Origin: Halorussus rarus
GTDB lineage: Archaea; Halobacteriota; Halobacteria; Halobacteriales; Haladaptataceae
Assembly: GCF_003369835.1 (NCBI RefSeq)
Contig: NZ_QPMJ01000002.1
Location: forward strand, 186,001-250,000
Length of the DNA: 64,000 nucleotides
Direction: 5' to 3'
Below, one piece after another: positions 9,505 to 18,766 of the stretch. A program made the position numbers and the translations under genes. The notes under the pieces were generated by a model. That model was not told the origin of the DNA. It saw nothing but the letters and a program-made list of their open reading frames with translations, and made no database searches. Within the stretch, counting starts at the first letter, position 1. The number at the start of each line of letters is the position of its first letter.

Positions 9505-10245
9505 GTGAAGCGATACCGCAACGGCTGGTGGCTCGAAGTCAAGTACTGGGACGAGGGACTCACCCAGCGCGAGATCGCCGAGGAGTGCGGTGTCTCACCG
9601 CGGCTGATACGGAAGTACATGAACCGATTCGACATTCCGACGCGAGAGATGCGCGGTGAGAACCATCCGATGCACGGCCGAGAGCGAACGGAGGAGGAGA
9701 AGCGGAAGATCTCGGAATCGCTCGATGGTCGGTCGCTTTCAGACGAGACTCGTCGGAAGATATCGGAGGCACAACGAGGCCGTGAACTACCCGAGAACGT
9801 CCGGGAGAAGATCGCCGAGTCGCTCGAGGGACTTAATCGGTCGGAGGCCACTCGTCGCAAGATGAGCGAATCGACCGCCGGGGAGACGAATCCGAACTGG
9901 CGTGGAGGGTACAGCGATCGGTACGGTCCCGGCTGGTCGGTCGCACGCGAGAACATTCTGAAACGAGATGAAGTGTGCCAACACTGTGGTCGCGATGGAA
10001 CGAATCATCAACTCGACGTCCATCACATCATCCCGGTCAGAGTGTTTCGACAGGCCGACCATCTCTCTCTCGGGGACGCACACGACGAGCGAAATCTCGT
10101 CCTTCTGTGTAGCCGCTGCCACGGACGAGCAGATCACGGGCAAATCGAGTTCGATGCTCCGGTGGAGTTGCTCTTCGAGCCGAAACGAAAGGGAAGTTCC
10201 GAGAGCGGGTCCACCAATTCGCACCCCGGCGGAAGAGCGATTTAG
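9505..10245 (+). CDS. HNH endonuclease with HTH and NUMOD3-type repeats (homing-endonuclease-like)
   Basis: The 246-residue protein begins at GTG 9505. Residues 15-45 form a helix-turn-helix (QREIAEECGVSPRLIRKYM). Residues 50-125 hold three to four NUMOD3-like DNA-binding motifs (ETRRKISEAQRG and variants). The C-terminal HNH nuclease has two zinc Cys pairs (CQHC, CSRC), the DVHHIIP catalytic His pair and the RNLVLLC Asn. Codons are richer in A/T third positions than in neighbouring genes, which suggests transfer. No interrupted host gene, intron or intein is visible; it stands alone 66 bases before tRNA-Glu. A restriction or mobile-element nuclease is the alternative. Confidence 0.85.
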   Translation: MKRYRNGWWLEVKYWDEGLTQREIAEECGVSPRLIRKYMNRFDIPTREMRGENHPMHGRERTEEEKRKISESLDGRSLSDETRRKISEAQRGRELPENVREKIAESLEGLNRSEATRRKMSESTAGETNPNWRGGYSDRYGPGWSVARENILKRDEVCQHCGRDGTNHQLDVHHIIPVRVFRQADHLSLGDAHDERNLVLLCSRCHGRADHGQIEFDAPVELLFEPKRKGSSESGSTNSHPGGRAI

Positions 10246-10250
10246 TGTAG

Positions 10251-10260
10251 TTTATAAGTA
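10251..10260 (+). promoter_or_regulatory. TATA box upstream of tRNA-Glu
   Basis: TTTATAAGTA lies 5 bases after the HNH stop codon and about 52 bases before the mature tRNA 5' end. It gives a strong archaeal TATA match, with transcription expected to begin near 10280 and a short 5' leader to be removed by RNase P. Confidence 0.6.
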
Positions 10261-10311
10261 TGCAGGTCAATCGTCAGAATGCGTTCGGGAGCGGCCCGGA
10301 CGGAAACGGAA

Positions 10312-10386
10312 GCTCCGTTGGTGTAGCCCGGCCAATCATTTCGGCCTTTCGAGCCGATGACCTGGGTTCAAATCCCAGACGGAGCA
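10312..10386 (+). tRNA. tRNA-Glu (anticodon TTC)
   Basis: A 75-nt cloverleaf can be drawn. The acceptor stem pairs GCTCCGT with ACGGAGC, the anticodon stem pairs TCGGC with GCCGA around the loop CTTTCGA (anticodon TTC), and the T arm pairs CTGGG with CCCAG around TTCAAAT. Discriminator base A is at 10386; CCA is not encoded. No intron is present. The promoter is at 10251-10260, just behind the HNH endonuclease gene. Confidence 0.95.
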
Positions 10387-10472
10387 CTTCTCGACGTTCA
10401 ATTCGCGAGCGATAGCGCTACTCGTTACTCCTCCAAAGACGGACAATCTGGCCGTTCACAGCCGAACGACCG

Positions 10473-12821
10473 CTACCGGTCGGCGTCGCCCCGCTCGAAA
10501 TCGACGCCCCGAATCTCGAATCGGGCACCGCCGTCCGCCCCGTCGGTCACCGAGATGTCCCAGCCGTGGACGTTCACGATGTCCTGGACCACCGCGAGGC
10601 CGATTCCCGTCCCGCTGCCCGAGGTGTAGCCGTACTCGAACACCTCGTCGCGGCTCTCCGGCGGAACTCCCGGCCCGTCGTCCTCGACGTAAAATCCGCC
10701 GTCGAAGCTCCCGACCCGGACCTCGATGCCGTCGCCTTGCTCTACCGCGTTGCGGAACAGGTTCTCCAGCACCGTCTGGAGCTGGTCGGCGGCGGCGACC
10801 ACCGTGGCGGCGTCCGCCTCGACCCGGAGGGTCGCGTCGTCGGTCTCGACGTTCTGCCACGCGCGCTCGCTCGCCGCGGAGAGCGCGACCGGTTCGGTAT
10901 CAGAGTCTCCCTCTCCCTGGCGGGTCGTCGTCAGCAGATTCTCGATGATGGTCTCCATCCGGTCGAGCGCCTGGTCAACCTGGTCGAAGTCGTCCGGGTC
11001 GCCCTCCTCGCGCGCCATGTCCAGGTACATCTGGGCGATGGACAGCGGGTTGCGCAGGCCGTGGGAGACCACGCTGGCGAACCGCTCCAGGCGACGTTCG
11101 TGTTCCTTGCGCTCGGTGATGTCCAGCGCCAGGGTCATCCCCATCGAGACCTCGTCGCCGCTGCCGATGGGGACCGCGTGGAGGATCCACTCCCGGCCGG
11201 CGTACGTGACTTCGACCGACTCGTGGGAGCCCGCCAGTGCGGTCCGGAGCGCGGCGTCCACTGTCTCGGCCACCGTCTCGTCGTTCCACACCTCCAGGGG
11301 CCGTCGGCCCTCGACGTCCTCGGGCGAGACGTCGAGGTAATCGAACGCCTGCCCGGCGGCGAGCGTGTACTCGCGGTCTTGGTCGAACAGCGTGACCAGT
11401 CCGTTCGGGAAGTTCTCGGCGAGCGTCCGGTATCGACGCTCGGACTCGCGGAGTTCCCGCTCGCGCTCTTTGCGCTCGGTGACGTCGCGGTCCGAGACGA
11501 TGACCGACACGACCTCGCCGTCGTCGTCGGTCACGGGCCTGAAGACGCCGTTGATGACGTAGCGCTCGCCGTCCGGCCGGGTGAGGTCGGCCTCGAAGTC
11601 GACGTACTCGCCGGACGCGGCCCGCTCGACCCACTTCCGGACGTCGTCCTGAATCTCGTCGCCCTTGCCCCACCAGGGCGTCTCCCAGAACGGCTCGCCG
11701 GTCACCTCGGCGAGGTCGGCGTCGATGTACTCCATCGCGGTATGGTTGATGTCGAGGACGGTCCCGTCCGGGTTGAGCAGGCCGACCAGGATGTTGGGGT
11801 CCTCGAACACCGCTTCGAACCGGCGCTCCTTCTCCCGGAGCTCCTGCTGGCGCTCCTTGCGTTCGGAGACGTTGCGGAAGTAGACGGACAGTCCGCTCTC
11901 GGAGGGGTAGACGTTCGTCTCGACCCAGAAGTCCAGCGGCGGGAAGTAGAGCTCGTAGCTCGTCGGCTCCTGGGTCTCCATCGCGGTGTGGAAGCTGTCC
12001 CGGACGGCCTCGTTCTCGGCGGCCCCCGGGAACACGTCCCAGAGACTCTCGCCGAGGAGGTCCTCCTCGTCGCGATCGAGGAGCTGCTCGGCCCGCTCGT
12101 TGACGTGGGTGAACCGGTACTCCTCGTCGAGAGCGTAGAAGGCGTCGGAGACCCGACCGAAGACCTCGCTGAGTTCGGTCGCGAGACCGCGCTCGCGCTC
12201 CTTGAGATCGGTGATGTCCTCGCCGGTCGTGATGACCCGTTCGAGGTCGCCGTCGGGGCCGAACACCGGGGCGGCGTTGACCGAGAGCCAGGTCCGCTCG
12301 CCGTCGGCGTTCTCGACCGCTATCTCCTCGTTGTACACCGGGTCGCCCGTCTCGCGGACCCGGGCCGGGGGTAGCTCGTCGCGGGCGAGCGGCTCGCCGC
12401 TCTCGTCGTAGATGGTCGCGTCGACCGCGCTCTTGGCCTCGGCGTCGCCCCGGAGCTCGCGCTCGGACGCGCCGAGGACCGCCTGGGCGCGCTCGTTCGC
12501 GAGCAGGACGTTCCCCTCCCCGTCCTGGACCCAGATGGCGACCGGCGACGTCTTCAGCAGCTGTTCGGTCTGGTCGCGCTCCCGCCGGAGCCGTCGCTCG
12601 CTCTCCGGTCGCCCGGTCGGCCACCACACGCGGCCCTCGTCGCCGACGCGCTTGGTCGCGAGGGCGCCCCGCTCGACCAGTTCGTCGAGCCGCTCGGTCG
12701 CCGTCCGCCGGGTCCAATCGAGTTCTTCGGCCAGTTCGCCCGCCGTGACCGGCTCGCGTTCGGCACCCAGTCGTTCGAGCGCGTCCCGGGTTTCGGCGAG
12801 CGGAGTCTGGCCCGAATCCAT
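10473..12821 (-). CDS. Multi-PAS sensor histidine kinase with N-terminal winged-helix domain
   Basis: The 782-residue soluble kinase has no membrane segment. Residues 5-70 look like a winged helix (LAEELDWTRRTATERLDELV). Four PAS domains follow at about 88-212, 220-335, 342-458 and 470-583, each ending in a DIT/DVT/NVSERKE-type motif. The HisKA site is H587 (SHGLRNPL); the ATPase domain shows N691 (NLFRNA), DDGPG (about 714) and GTGIGL (737-742). It should autophosphorylate in response to cytoplasmic redox, light or small-molecule cues. No response regulator gene is adjacent. A DNA-binding domain fused directly to a kinase is unusual outside haloarchaea and hints at direct promoter binding. 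Confidence 0.9.
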   Translation of the reverse strand: MDSGQTPLAETRDALERLGAEREPVTAGELAEELDWTRRTATERLDELVERGALATKRVGDEGRVWWPTGRPESERRLRRERDQTEQLLKTSPVAIWVQDGEGNVLLANERAQAVLGASERELRGDAEAKSAVDATIYDESGEPLARDELPPARVRETGDPVYNEEIAVENADGERTWLSVNAAPVFGPDGDLERVITTGEDITDLKERERGLATELSEVFGRVSDAFYALDEEYRFTHVNERAEQLLDRDEEDLLGESLWDVFPGAAENEAVRDSFHTAMETQEPTSYELYFPPLDFWVETNVYPSESGLSVYFRNVSERKERQQELREKERRFEAVFEDPNILVGLLNPDGTVLDINHTAMEYIDADLAEVTGEPFWETPWWGKGDEIQDDVRKWVERAASGEYVDFEADLTRPDGERYVINGVFRPVTDDDGEVVSVIVSDRDVTERKERERELRESERRYRTLAENFPNGLVTLFDQDREYTLAAGQAFDYLDVSPEDVEGRRPLEVWNDETVAETVDAALRTALAGSHESVEVTYAGREWILHAVPIGSGDEVSMGMTLALDITERKEHERRLERFASVVSHGLRNPLSIAQMYLDMAREEGDPDDFDQVDQALDRMETIIENLLTTTRQGEGDSDTEPVALSAASERAWQNVETDDATLRVEADAATVVAAADQLQTVLENLFRNAVEQGDGIEVRVGSFDGGFYVEDDGPGVPPESRDEVFEYGYTSGSGTGIGLAVVQDIVNVHGWDISVTDGADGGARFEIRGVDFERGDADR

Positions 12822-12936
12822 ACCTCTGTTTCACCGATTGGTGAACATAGTGGTTGGGAATCGAGACACGTACTGCCACCCGATCCGTCCCGGTAGCCGC
12901 CGCGACACCAGGAGAGTTCGCCGGCCCGACGCCTGC

Positions 12937-13794
12937 TCACTCGAACCAGAGGTCGCCGAACGACTCGAAGAACGGGCTGCCGGTGTCGATGCGCTCGTAG
13001 CGCGCCCGGAGGTCGCGGGCCGCGTCCTCGACGGCGTCGGCGTGGGCGTCGAACCGCTCGCGGTACGACCCCTCCAGCCGCTTGCTGACGTACGCCCGGA
13101 GCGACGCCTCGCTCTCCAGCGCCTCGAACACCGCGTCGTCGCCGGTCGGCAGGTCCCGTTCGTCGGGCGCGACGACGTGGGCGAGCACGACCCGGTTCGC
13201 GGCCAGCGCCTCCAGGCCGGCGTCGATGGCTCCGACGTCGCCGAGGAAGTCGCTGCAGACGACCACAAGCGCCTTCGAGTCGATGGTGGCGGCGTAGTCG
13301 GCCAGCGCCGCCTCGAAGTCGGCCTCCCCGTCGGGGTCGACCGCGTTGCACCGCTCGACCAGGCCGAGAACTTCGCCGCGGTTCGACCGCCCGCGGTCGA
13401 GGCGCTCGGCGGTCGCGCCGAACGTCGCGAACCGGAAGTCGTTGTGCTCGCGGGCGGTCAGGTAGGCGAACCCGAGTCCCAGTTTCGCGGCGTACTCGAA
13501 CTTGTGGGCGTCGCCCTCGCCGAAGTCCATCGACGCGCTGGCGTCGACCAGGACGTGGACCGTGAAGTTGCGCTCGGCCTCGAACTGCTTGACGTACAGC
13601 TCGTCGGTCCGGGCGTAGAGGTTCCAGTCGATGAACCGGGGCTCGTCGCCCGGCGCGTACCGCCGGTAGTCGGCGAACGTCAGCCCCTCGCCGACCGCGT
13701 CGGTCCGGCGCTCGCCCTGACGGCTGGACCGGGCGTCGCGGTCGCCGGCGTCGTCGAACCGGTCGAGTTCGTCGAGGAACTCGGTCGTTATCAT
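12937..13794 (-). CDS. DUF58 domain protein (VWA-like), partner of MoxR
   Basis: A 285-residue DUF58 protein. The family core (FADYRRYAPGDEPRFIDW, about residues 39-57, then the ART and VKQFE stretch) is followed by a VWA-like fold with the metal-site sequence DASASM (about 88-93). DUF58 proteins act with MoxR AAA+ ATPases, probably in assembly of metal-containing or surface complexes. It is the last gene of the six-gene operon and overlaps the moxR stop by four bases (ATGA), which implies coupled translation. Confidence 0.9.
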   Translation of the reverse strand: MITTEFLDELDRFDDAGDRDARSSRQGERRTDAVGEGLTFADYRRYAPGDEPRFIDWNLYARTDELYVKQFEAERNFTVHVLVDASASMDFGEGDAHKFEYAAKLGLGFAYLTAREHNDFRFATFGATAERLDRGRSNRGEVLGLVERCNAVDPDGEADFEAALADYAATIDSKALVVVCSDFLGDVGAIDAGLEALAANRVVLAHVVAPDERDLPTGDDAVFEALESEASLRAYVSKRLEGSYRERFDAHADAVEDAARDLRARYERIDTGSPFFESFGDLWFE

Positions 13795-14744
13795 CGGTCC
13801 TCGACCAGTTCCGTCACGACGTCGTCGGGGGTCAGCCCCTCGCGCTCGGCCCGGAAGTCGACCACGACGCGGTGGCGCAGCACCGGCACCGCCATCGCGG
13901 TCACGTCCTCGCCACTGACGTGGGTCCGGCCCTCCACGAGCGCGCGGGCCTTCGCGGCCCGGACCAGCGACATGCTGGCCCGGGGGCTCGCGCCGTACTC
14001 CAGGTCGGCTGCGGTCCGGGTGTCGCGCACGACGTCGACCGCCAGGTCCCGGAGGTCGTCGGCGATGGGGACCTGGTGGGTGAGCTGCTGCATCGTGCGG
14101 AGGTCGCCGGCCGACACCTGTGGCTCGACCGCGACCGAGGCGTCGACGTCCCGGGTGTACCGGTCGACGATCTCGCGCTCGGCCTGGGCGTCGGGGTAGT
14201 CGACGAGTATCTTCATCAGGAAGCGGTCGGTCTGGGCCTCGGGCAGCGGGTAGGTCCCCTCCTGATCGATGGGGTTCTGGGTCGCCAGGACGAAGAACGG
14301 CTCGGGCAGGTCGTAGGTCTCGTTGCCGGCGGTCACCTGGCCCTCCTCCATCGCCTCGAGCAGCGCCGACTGGGTCTTCGGGGTCGCGCGGTTGATCTCG
14401 TCGGAGAGCACGAGGTTGGCGAACACCGGCCCCTTCTCGAAGGTGAACGTCCGGCCGGTCTCGGTCTCCCGTACCATCTCGGTCCCGACCACGTCGGAGG
14501 GCATCAGGTCGGGCGTGTTCTGGATGCGCGAGAACGAGAGGTCGGTCACCGCCGCGAGCGTCCGGACAAGCAGCGTCTTGCCCAGCCCGGGCGTGCTCTC
14601 CAGCAGCGCGTTGCCGTCGCAGAGCAGGCAGGCCAGCACCTGGTCGACCACCTGCTCCTGGCCCACGATGCGCTTTCGCACCTCGGACCGGATCGCCTGG
14701 ATGCGGTTCGTCACGTCGTCTATCGCCGGGTGTCTGTCAGTCAT
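13791..14744 (-). CDS. moxR: MoxR-family AAA+ ATPase
   Basis: A 317-residue AAA+ ATPase of the MoxR class. Walker A is STPGLGKT (about residues 49-56), Walker B is LVLSDEIN, the sensor-1 strand reads FVLATQNP, and the QTDRFLMKI arginine-finger region follows. MoxR proteins work as chaperones for VWA-domain partners, and this operon supplies three such partners (two large VWA proteins and DUF58). It overlaps the upstream membrane protein gene by eight bases and the DUF58 gene by four. Confidence 0.95.
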   Translation of the reverse strand: MTDRHPAIDDVTNRIQAIRSEVRKRIVGQEQVVDQVLACLLCDGNALLESTPGLGKTLLVRTLAAVTDLSFSRIQNTPDLMPSDVVGTEMVRETETGRTFTFEKGPVFANLVLSDEINRATPKTQSALLEAMEEGQVTAGNETYDLPEPFFVLATQNPIDQEGTYPLPEAQTDRFLMKILVDYPDAQAEREIVDRYTRDVDASVAVEPQVSAGDLRTMQQLTHQVPIADDLRDLAVDVVRDTRTAADLEYGASPRASMSLVRAAKARALVEGRTHVSGEDVTAMAVPVLRHRVVVDFRAEREGLTPDDVVTELVEDR

Positions 14745-15693
14745 CGGTCGTGTTTCCTCCGAGTTCGTGCGCGTACCGCCGGACGAGCGCCGCGTCCTCG
14801 ACGCGCTCGGGCGAGGCGAACCCCGCCCGCCGGGCGTCGACGCCGCCGTCGGGACCGGCCGAGTCGCCGGCCTCGGTCTCGTAGTTCCAGTCGCGCTCGC
14901 CCTCGCCGCCGGGGCTCGCGGAGACCGCGGCCGAGAGGTTCTCCGAGCCCGCGGTCACGTCGGTCGGCTCGCCCAGCACCTCGTCGCCGCTCCGGAGCTC
15001 CGCGCTCCGGTTCGAGAGCGGCGCCCGGTCGTCCGAACCGTGGGCCGGGCCGGTCGAGCCCGTTCCCGATCCCGCGACGCCCGCACCGAGATCGAGGCCC
15101 ACGACCGCGGTCTGGACCGACGCCAGGCTCAGCGCGAGCGCCAGCCCGACGGTCGCGGCCAGCCGGGTCGCGTCGAGCAGCCCGACGCTGGAGGACTCCC
15201 GGAGCCGGTCGAGGACGTCGGCGTACAGCGCCCGCGTCATGGGGTTCTCCCGGTAGGCGCCGGCCGCGTCGCGGGCGGTCCGGAGCGCCTCGCTCACCGC
15301 GGGGTTGGCGTCCTCGAACCGCTCGGCGGCGGGCCGGCGCGCCCTGACGGCGAACTCCGCGGCGAAGGCGACCGCGCCGGCGACCAGTCCGACCAGGGTG
15401 CCGAGGTCGGGCGCGGGCAACCCCAGCGAGCCGAACGACGCCCGGGCCACCGCGGCGTCCAGCGCCGGGACGCCGGCGACGCCGGCCGCCAGGTCGACCG
15501 CCAGCAGGACGCAGACCGCGTCGAGGCTGGCGTAGACGAACGCCGCCTTGCGGACCTCCCGGCGGACCTCGGCGAGCGCGGCCCGGATCTCGTCGGGGGT
15601 CGCATCCGCGCCATCAGCCGAAGGCCCCGGGTCGTCTGGGGGAGACCCGGAGTCGCCGTCTGCGTCGACCCCCGGTTCGGACTCCCCGGTCAT
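14737..15693 (-). CDS. Predicted membrane protein of the MoxR operon
   Basis: A 318-residue protein of no family I can name. An acidic Pro/Gly-rich N-terminus (1-33) precedes an amphipathic helix and membrane segments at about 50-75, 96-118 and 183-205. The 120-180 loop is Arg-rich and likely cytoplasmic. The C-terminal 110 residues are polar, Ser/Gly/Asp-rich and probably disordered. Overlaps with both neighbours (four bases upstream, eight downstream) make it an integral member of the MoxR/VWA operon. A scaffold or anchor role for the complex is inference. Confidence 0.7.
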   Translation of the reverse strand: MTGESEPGVDADGDSGSPPDDPGPSADGADATPDEIRAALAEVRREVRKAAFVYASLDAVCVLLAVDLAAGVAGVPALDAAVARASFGSLGLPAPDLGTLVGLVAGAVAFAAEFAVRARRPAAERFEDANPAVSEALRTARDAAGAYRENPMTRALYADVLDRLRESSSVGLLDATRLAATVGLALALSLASVQTAVVGLDLGAGVAGSGTGSTGPAHGSDDRAPLSNRSAELRSGDEVLGEPTDVTAGSENLSAAVSASPGGEGERDWNYETEAGDSAGPDGGVDARRAGFASPERVEDAALVRRYAHELGGNTTDD

Positions 15694-16400
15694 CGCCGCA
15701 CCTCCGCCCTGACGGCGTCGACGCGACGACCGTCCGTCGACCCCGCCTCGGACTGACGACTCCGGAGCGGGTCGGGGCCGGTCAGGGCGCTCGACCGGGA
15801 CTGTTCCAGCTCCTCGATGCGCTCCTGGAGTCGCTCGACCTTCGTCCGGAGCTCCTCGATGGTCTGGTTCTTCCGAACGAGCGTGCGCTCCTGGCGCTCG
15901 ACCGTCTCGTTGACCCGCTCGAGGGTCCGGTTGCGGGCGTCGGCCACGGTCTGGAGCCGGTCGACGGTGTCGTTGAGTTCGTCGGTGCGCTCCCGGACCG
16001 CCTCCAGCCGGCGCTCCAGCCGGTCGCGCTCGTCCCGGAGCGTCGCGAGCCGGTTCCGGACCTGCTCGAGCTTCCGCTCGGTCCCGTTGAGCTCCGCCCG
16101 GGTCTCGTTGAGCCGTTGCTCGGTCGCCCGCAACTGCTCGGACACCGCCTCGATGTCCGAGAGCCGGGTCCGGAGCGTCCGGTTGATGTTCTGGAGCGAG
16201 GCGTTCAACTGGTCGATTCGCTGCTGCTTGCGTTCGACCGTCGCCGCCAGCGCGTCGTTCCGGTCGGCAAGCTGCCGGTTCTCGGTCCGGAGCCGGTCGA
16301 CCGACTCCTCGTAGTAGACGGTCGTCCCGACCAGCCCGGCCGCCGACAGCGCGACCAGCAGCGCCAGCGCGACGTTGATGGTGTCGCCGATGTAGCTCAC
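15690..16400 (-). CDS. Membrane-anchored extracytoplasmic coiled-coil protein with heptad-phased N-glycosylation sequons
   Basis: The start is GTG 16400, four bases inside the upstream VWA gene (GTGA overlap), giving 236 residues. One membrane segment (about 8-28) is followed by an uninterrupted predicted coiled coil (about 32-200) and a polar tail. Eight N-x-S/T sequons occur at N66, N73, N98, N105, N143, N157, N164 and N178. Six share one residue class modulo 7 and the other two share another, so the sequons would lie on defined faces of the coil. The pattern suggests that the coil is outside the cell and glycosylated. No named family is recognised. Confidence 0.75.
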   Translation of the reverse strand: MSYIGDTINVALALLVALSAAGLVGTTVYYEESVDRLRTENRQLADRNDALAATVERKQQRIDQLNASLQNINRTLRTRLSDIEAVSEQLRATEQRLNETRAELNGTERKLEQVRNRLATLRDERDRLERRLEAVRERTDELNDTVDRLQTVADARNRTLERVNETVERQERTLVRKNQTIEELRTKVERLQERIEELEQSRSSALTGPDPLRSRQSEAGSTDGRRVDAVRAEVRR

Positions 16401-18766
16401 GGTATCACTCCCTGACCGCGGTGGCGGCGGAGCCGCCGGACGCAGATCTCGCCGACCAGCACGACCAGCCCCGCCAGCAGGGCGGCCCAGTCCCACGACC
16501 GCTCGACGCGGCGCTCCCGGGTCGCCTGGCGGACGACCGCGTCGGCGATGGCCGCGGGGTCGTCGGGCGAGAACGCCCGGCCGCCGGTCCGCTCGACGGC
16601 GCGCTTCAGGGCCGGCGAGACGCCGAGGGCCGCGTACTCGGCCGGATAGTTCACCGCGAACGCGCTGCCGAGCACCTCGCGGTAGCCGGGGTCGGTCGGC
16701 GCGACCGTCGCCTCGTAGCGTCCCGGTGCGACCCGGGCGAACGAGAGGTTCGTCGGTTCGGGCGGCTGCCGGCCGGCGTACACCACCGTCGTCGACTCGC
16801 CGACCCGGGTGTCCGGCGCGGCCACGACGCCGGTGGCCTTCCGCTGGGGGTCGCCGATGGCCCAGTTGACCGACCGCGAGACCAGCAGCGAGTTCGGCTC
16901 CGAGAGCAGGTCGCCGAGGCCGCCGTCGGCGCCGTACGCCGTGACCGCGGCGACCCGACCGAGGCCGAACCGCCACGTCGACAGGGCGGGCGCGCCGGTG
17001 CCGGTCGCCACCAGCAGGTCCGCGCCGTCCTTGACGCTGACGTCGTTGGTGCCCGCCAGCGACGCGGTCGGCGACGCGCCTCGGGTCACGAAGTGGCCAT
17101 CGTCGACCACGACCGCGTGGTCGCCGCTGTAGCGCCGGTTCGGGCCGCCGAACTCGACCCTGAGCCGGTCGGTCTGGTCGGCCAGCAGGAACGACCCGTC
17201 GGTGCGCTCGGCGACCCCGCGGAGCAGGCGCTGGTTCACCTCGCCGACGCCCACGCTAACCACGCGGACGCCCCGGTCGGCGAGCCGCCGGGCGGCCGAG
17301 AACGCCGGCTTGCGCGCGTCCCGACCGTCGCTCAGCAGGATGACGGTGCCGCCGCCGTCGCCGAGCAGTTGAGAGGCGCCGATCAGCCCGGCGCCGACGT
17401 CGGTCGTCCCGCCGCTCCGGAGGCTGCGTATCTTGCGCTTCAGCGTCTCCCGGTTGCCCTCCAGCGACCGGACGTCGGCGACCCGGTAGGCGCTCCCGTC
17501 GAACGCGACGACGCCGACCTCGTTGCCGTCGCCGAGCTGGCCGAGCACGTCGAGCGCGAGCGCCTTCTGGACCCGCATGCCGGCCTTCGCGCTGCCCGAG
17601 ACGTCGACCGCCAGCGCGACCCGGGACGTCTCGCCGGTCGACTCGCCGACCTCGACCGGGAGCAGCGACGAGATGCGGGAGTTGCCGTACTCGCCCTTCC
17701 CGAACGCGTGGTCGCCGCCGACCGTCAGGAGCCCGCCGCCGTCGATGACGAACTCCTGGAGCGCGCCGACGTCGCCGAGGTGGGGCGCGGCGACGTCCTG
17801 GACGACGACCGCGTAGTAGTCCTCGAGGTCGGCCGGCACCGACTCCGCCCGGGTCACGTTGTACAGCTCCCGGAGGTAGTCCTCGAGGGCGTGGTCGCCC
17901 CGGCTCACGTACAGCACCTCGGGCCGGTCGACGACCTGGACCGTCTTCCGGGCGACGTCGTTGACCCCGAAGGCGTCGTCGCCCGACAGCCGGGCCGTGA
18001 CGCGGTGGGGCCCGGTGGCGCTGAAGTTGCGGGTCACCGCGAACGACCCGTCGTCGGGGACCTCCCGGGACGCGACCTCGGAGCCGTCGACCGACACCGT
18101 GACCGCCGCGCCGGCGGGCGGTCCGTCCACGCCGGCGACCGCGACCTCGAACCGGGTCTCGACGCCGACGCTGGCCTTCCGCGGGCCGGAGACGGTGACG
18201 CGGGCGTCCGACCGGTTCGTCCGGAGCGCGACCCGGTTGACGGTCGCGTTCACGGAGCGAGCGAGGTCGGCGGCCCGCGAGAGCGAGGCGCCGCCGGTGG
18301 CCCGCCCGTCGGAGACCACCAGCAGGCTCCCGTTCGGTCGGAGGTTGGCGACGACGCCCGACCCGACCCGCGACCGGTTGCCCGCGGCGACGGTGACCCG
18401 GTCGACCGCGACGCCCTCGGCCTCGATTCCGGCCGCGAGGTCGGCGGCGACCGGTTCGTGGACGCCCATGCTGGCCGACTCGTCGACGACCACGGTGACC
18501 CACGGGTCGCCCGCCGTCGTCGCGGTGGTGACGGTCGTCGGGCCCGCGGCCGCGACCACCAGGCAGGTGACGACGACGAAGCGACTCGCCCAGAGACCGG
18601 CCCTGGCGCGGCGGCTCGGGCCGTCGGGCTGGCCTTCCTCGCGGTCGTCTTCGACCGGACCGCCGCGCCGGACCACGAGCGCCCAGAGGACGACCGCGGC
18701 GACCGGGACGCCCGCGAGGACGACCGGCCGGGCGAACTCGACCTGGGGACCGCTCGGCACCGCCAT
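16397..18766 (-). CDS. Large VWA-domain membrane protein of the MoxR operon
   Basis: A 789-residue protein with membrane segments near the N-terminus (about 12-28 and 60-77) and at the C-terminus (about 765-783). Two metal-site-like stretches are present: DESASMG (about 93-99) and a fuller VWA domain beginning AVDVSGSAK (about 390) with the TTDVG loop and LLSDGRD strand. Between them lie Ig-like sequence and a class I glutamine-amidotransferase-like segment (GGGLLTVGGDHAFG) that is often seen in such proteins without catalysis. Several N-x-S/T sequons suggest an exterior location. It shares one base with the upstream gene and four with the downstream gene. Confidence 0.85.
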   Translation of the reverse strand: MAVPSGPQVEFARPVVLAGVPVAAVVLWALVVRRGGPVEDDREEGQPDGPSRRARAGLWASRFVVVTCLVVAAAGPTTVTTATTAGDPWVTVVVDESASMGVHEPVAADLAAGIEAEGVAVDRVTVAAGNRSRVGSGVVANLRPNGSLLVVSDGRATGGASLSRAADLARSVNATVNRVALRTNRSDARVTVSGPRKASVGVETRFEVAVAGVDGPPAGAAVTVSVDGSEVASREVPDDGSFAVTRNFSATGPHRVTARLSGDDAFGVNDVARKTVQVVDRPEVLYVSRGDHALEDYLRELYNVTRAESVPADLEDYYAVVVQDVAAPHLGDVGALQEFVIDGGGLLTVGGDHAFGKGEYGNSRISSLLPVEVGESTGETSRVALAVDVSGSAKAGMRVQKALALDVLGQLGDGNEVGVVAFDGSAYRVADVRSLEGNRETLKRKIRSLRSGGTTDVGAGLIGASQLLGDGGGTVILLSDGRDARKPAFSAARRLADRGVRVVSVGVGEVNQRLLRGVAERTDGSFLLADQTDRLRVEFGGPNRRYSGDHAVVVDDGHFVTRGASPTASLAGTNDVSVKDGADLLVATGTGAPALSTWRFGLGRVAAVTAYGADGGLGDLLSEPNSLLVSRSVNWAIGDPQRKATGVVAAPDTRVGESTTVVYAGRQPPEPTNLSFARVAPGRYEATVAPTDPGYREVLGSAFAVNYPAEYAALGVSPALKRAVERTGGRAFSPDDPAAIADAVVRQATRERRVERSWDWAALLAGLVVLVGEICVRRLRRHRGQGVIP

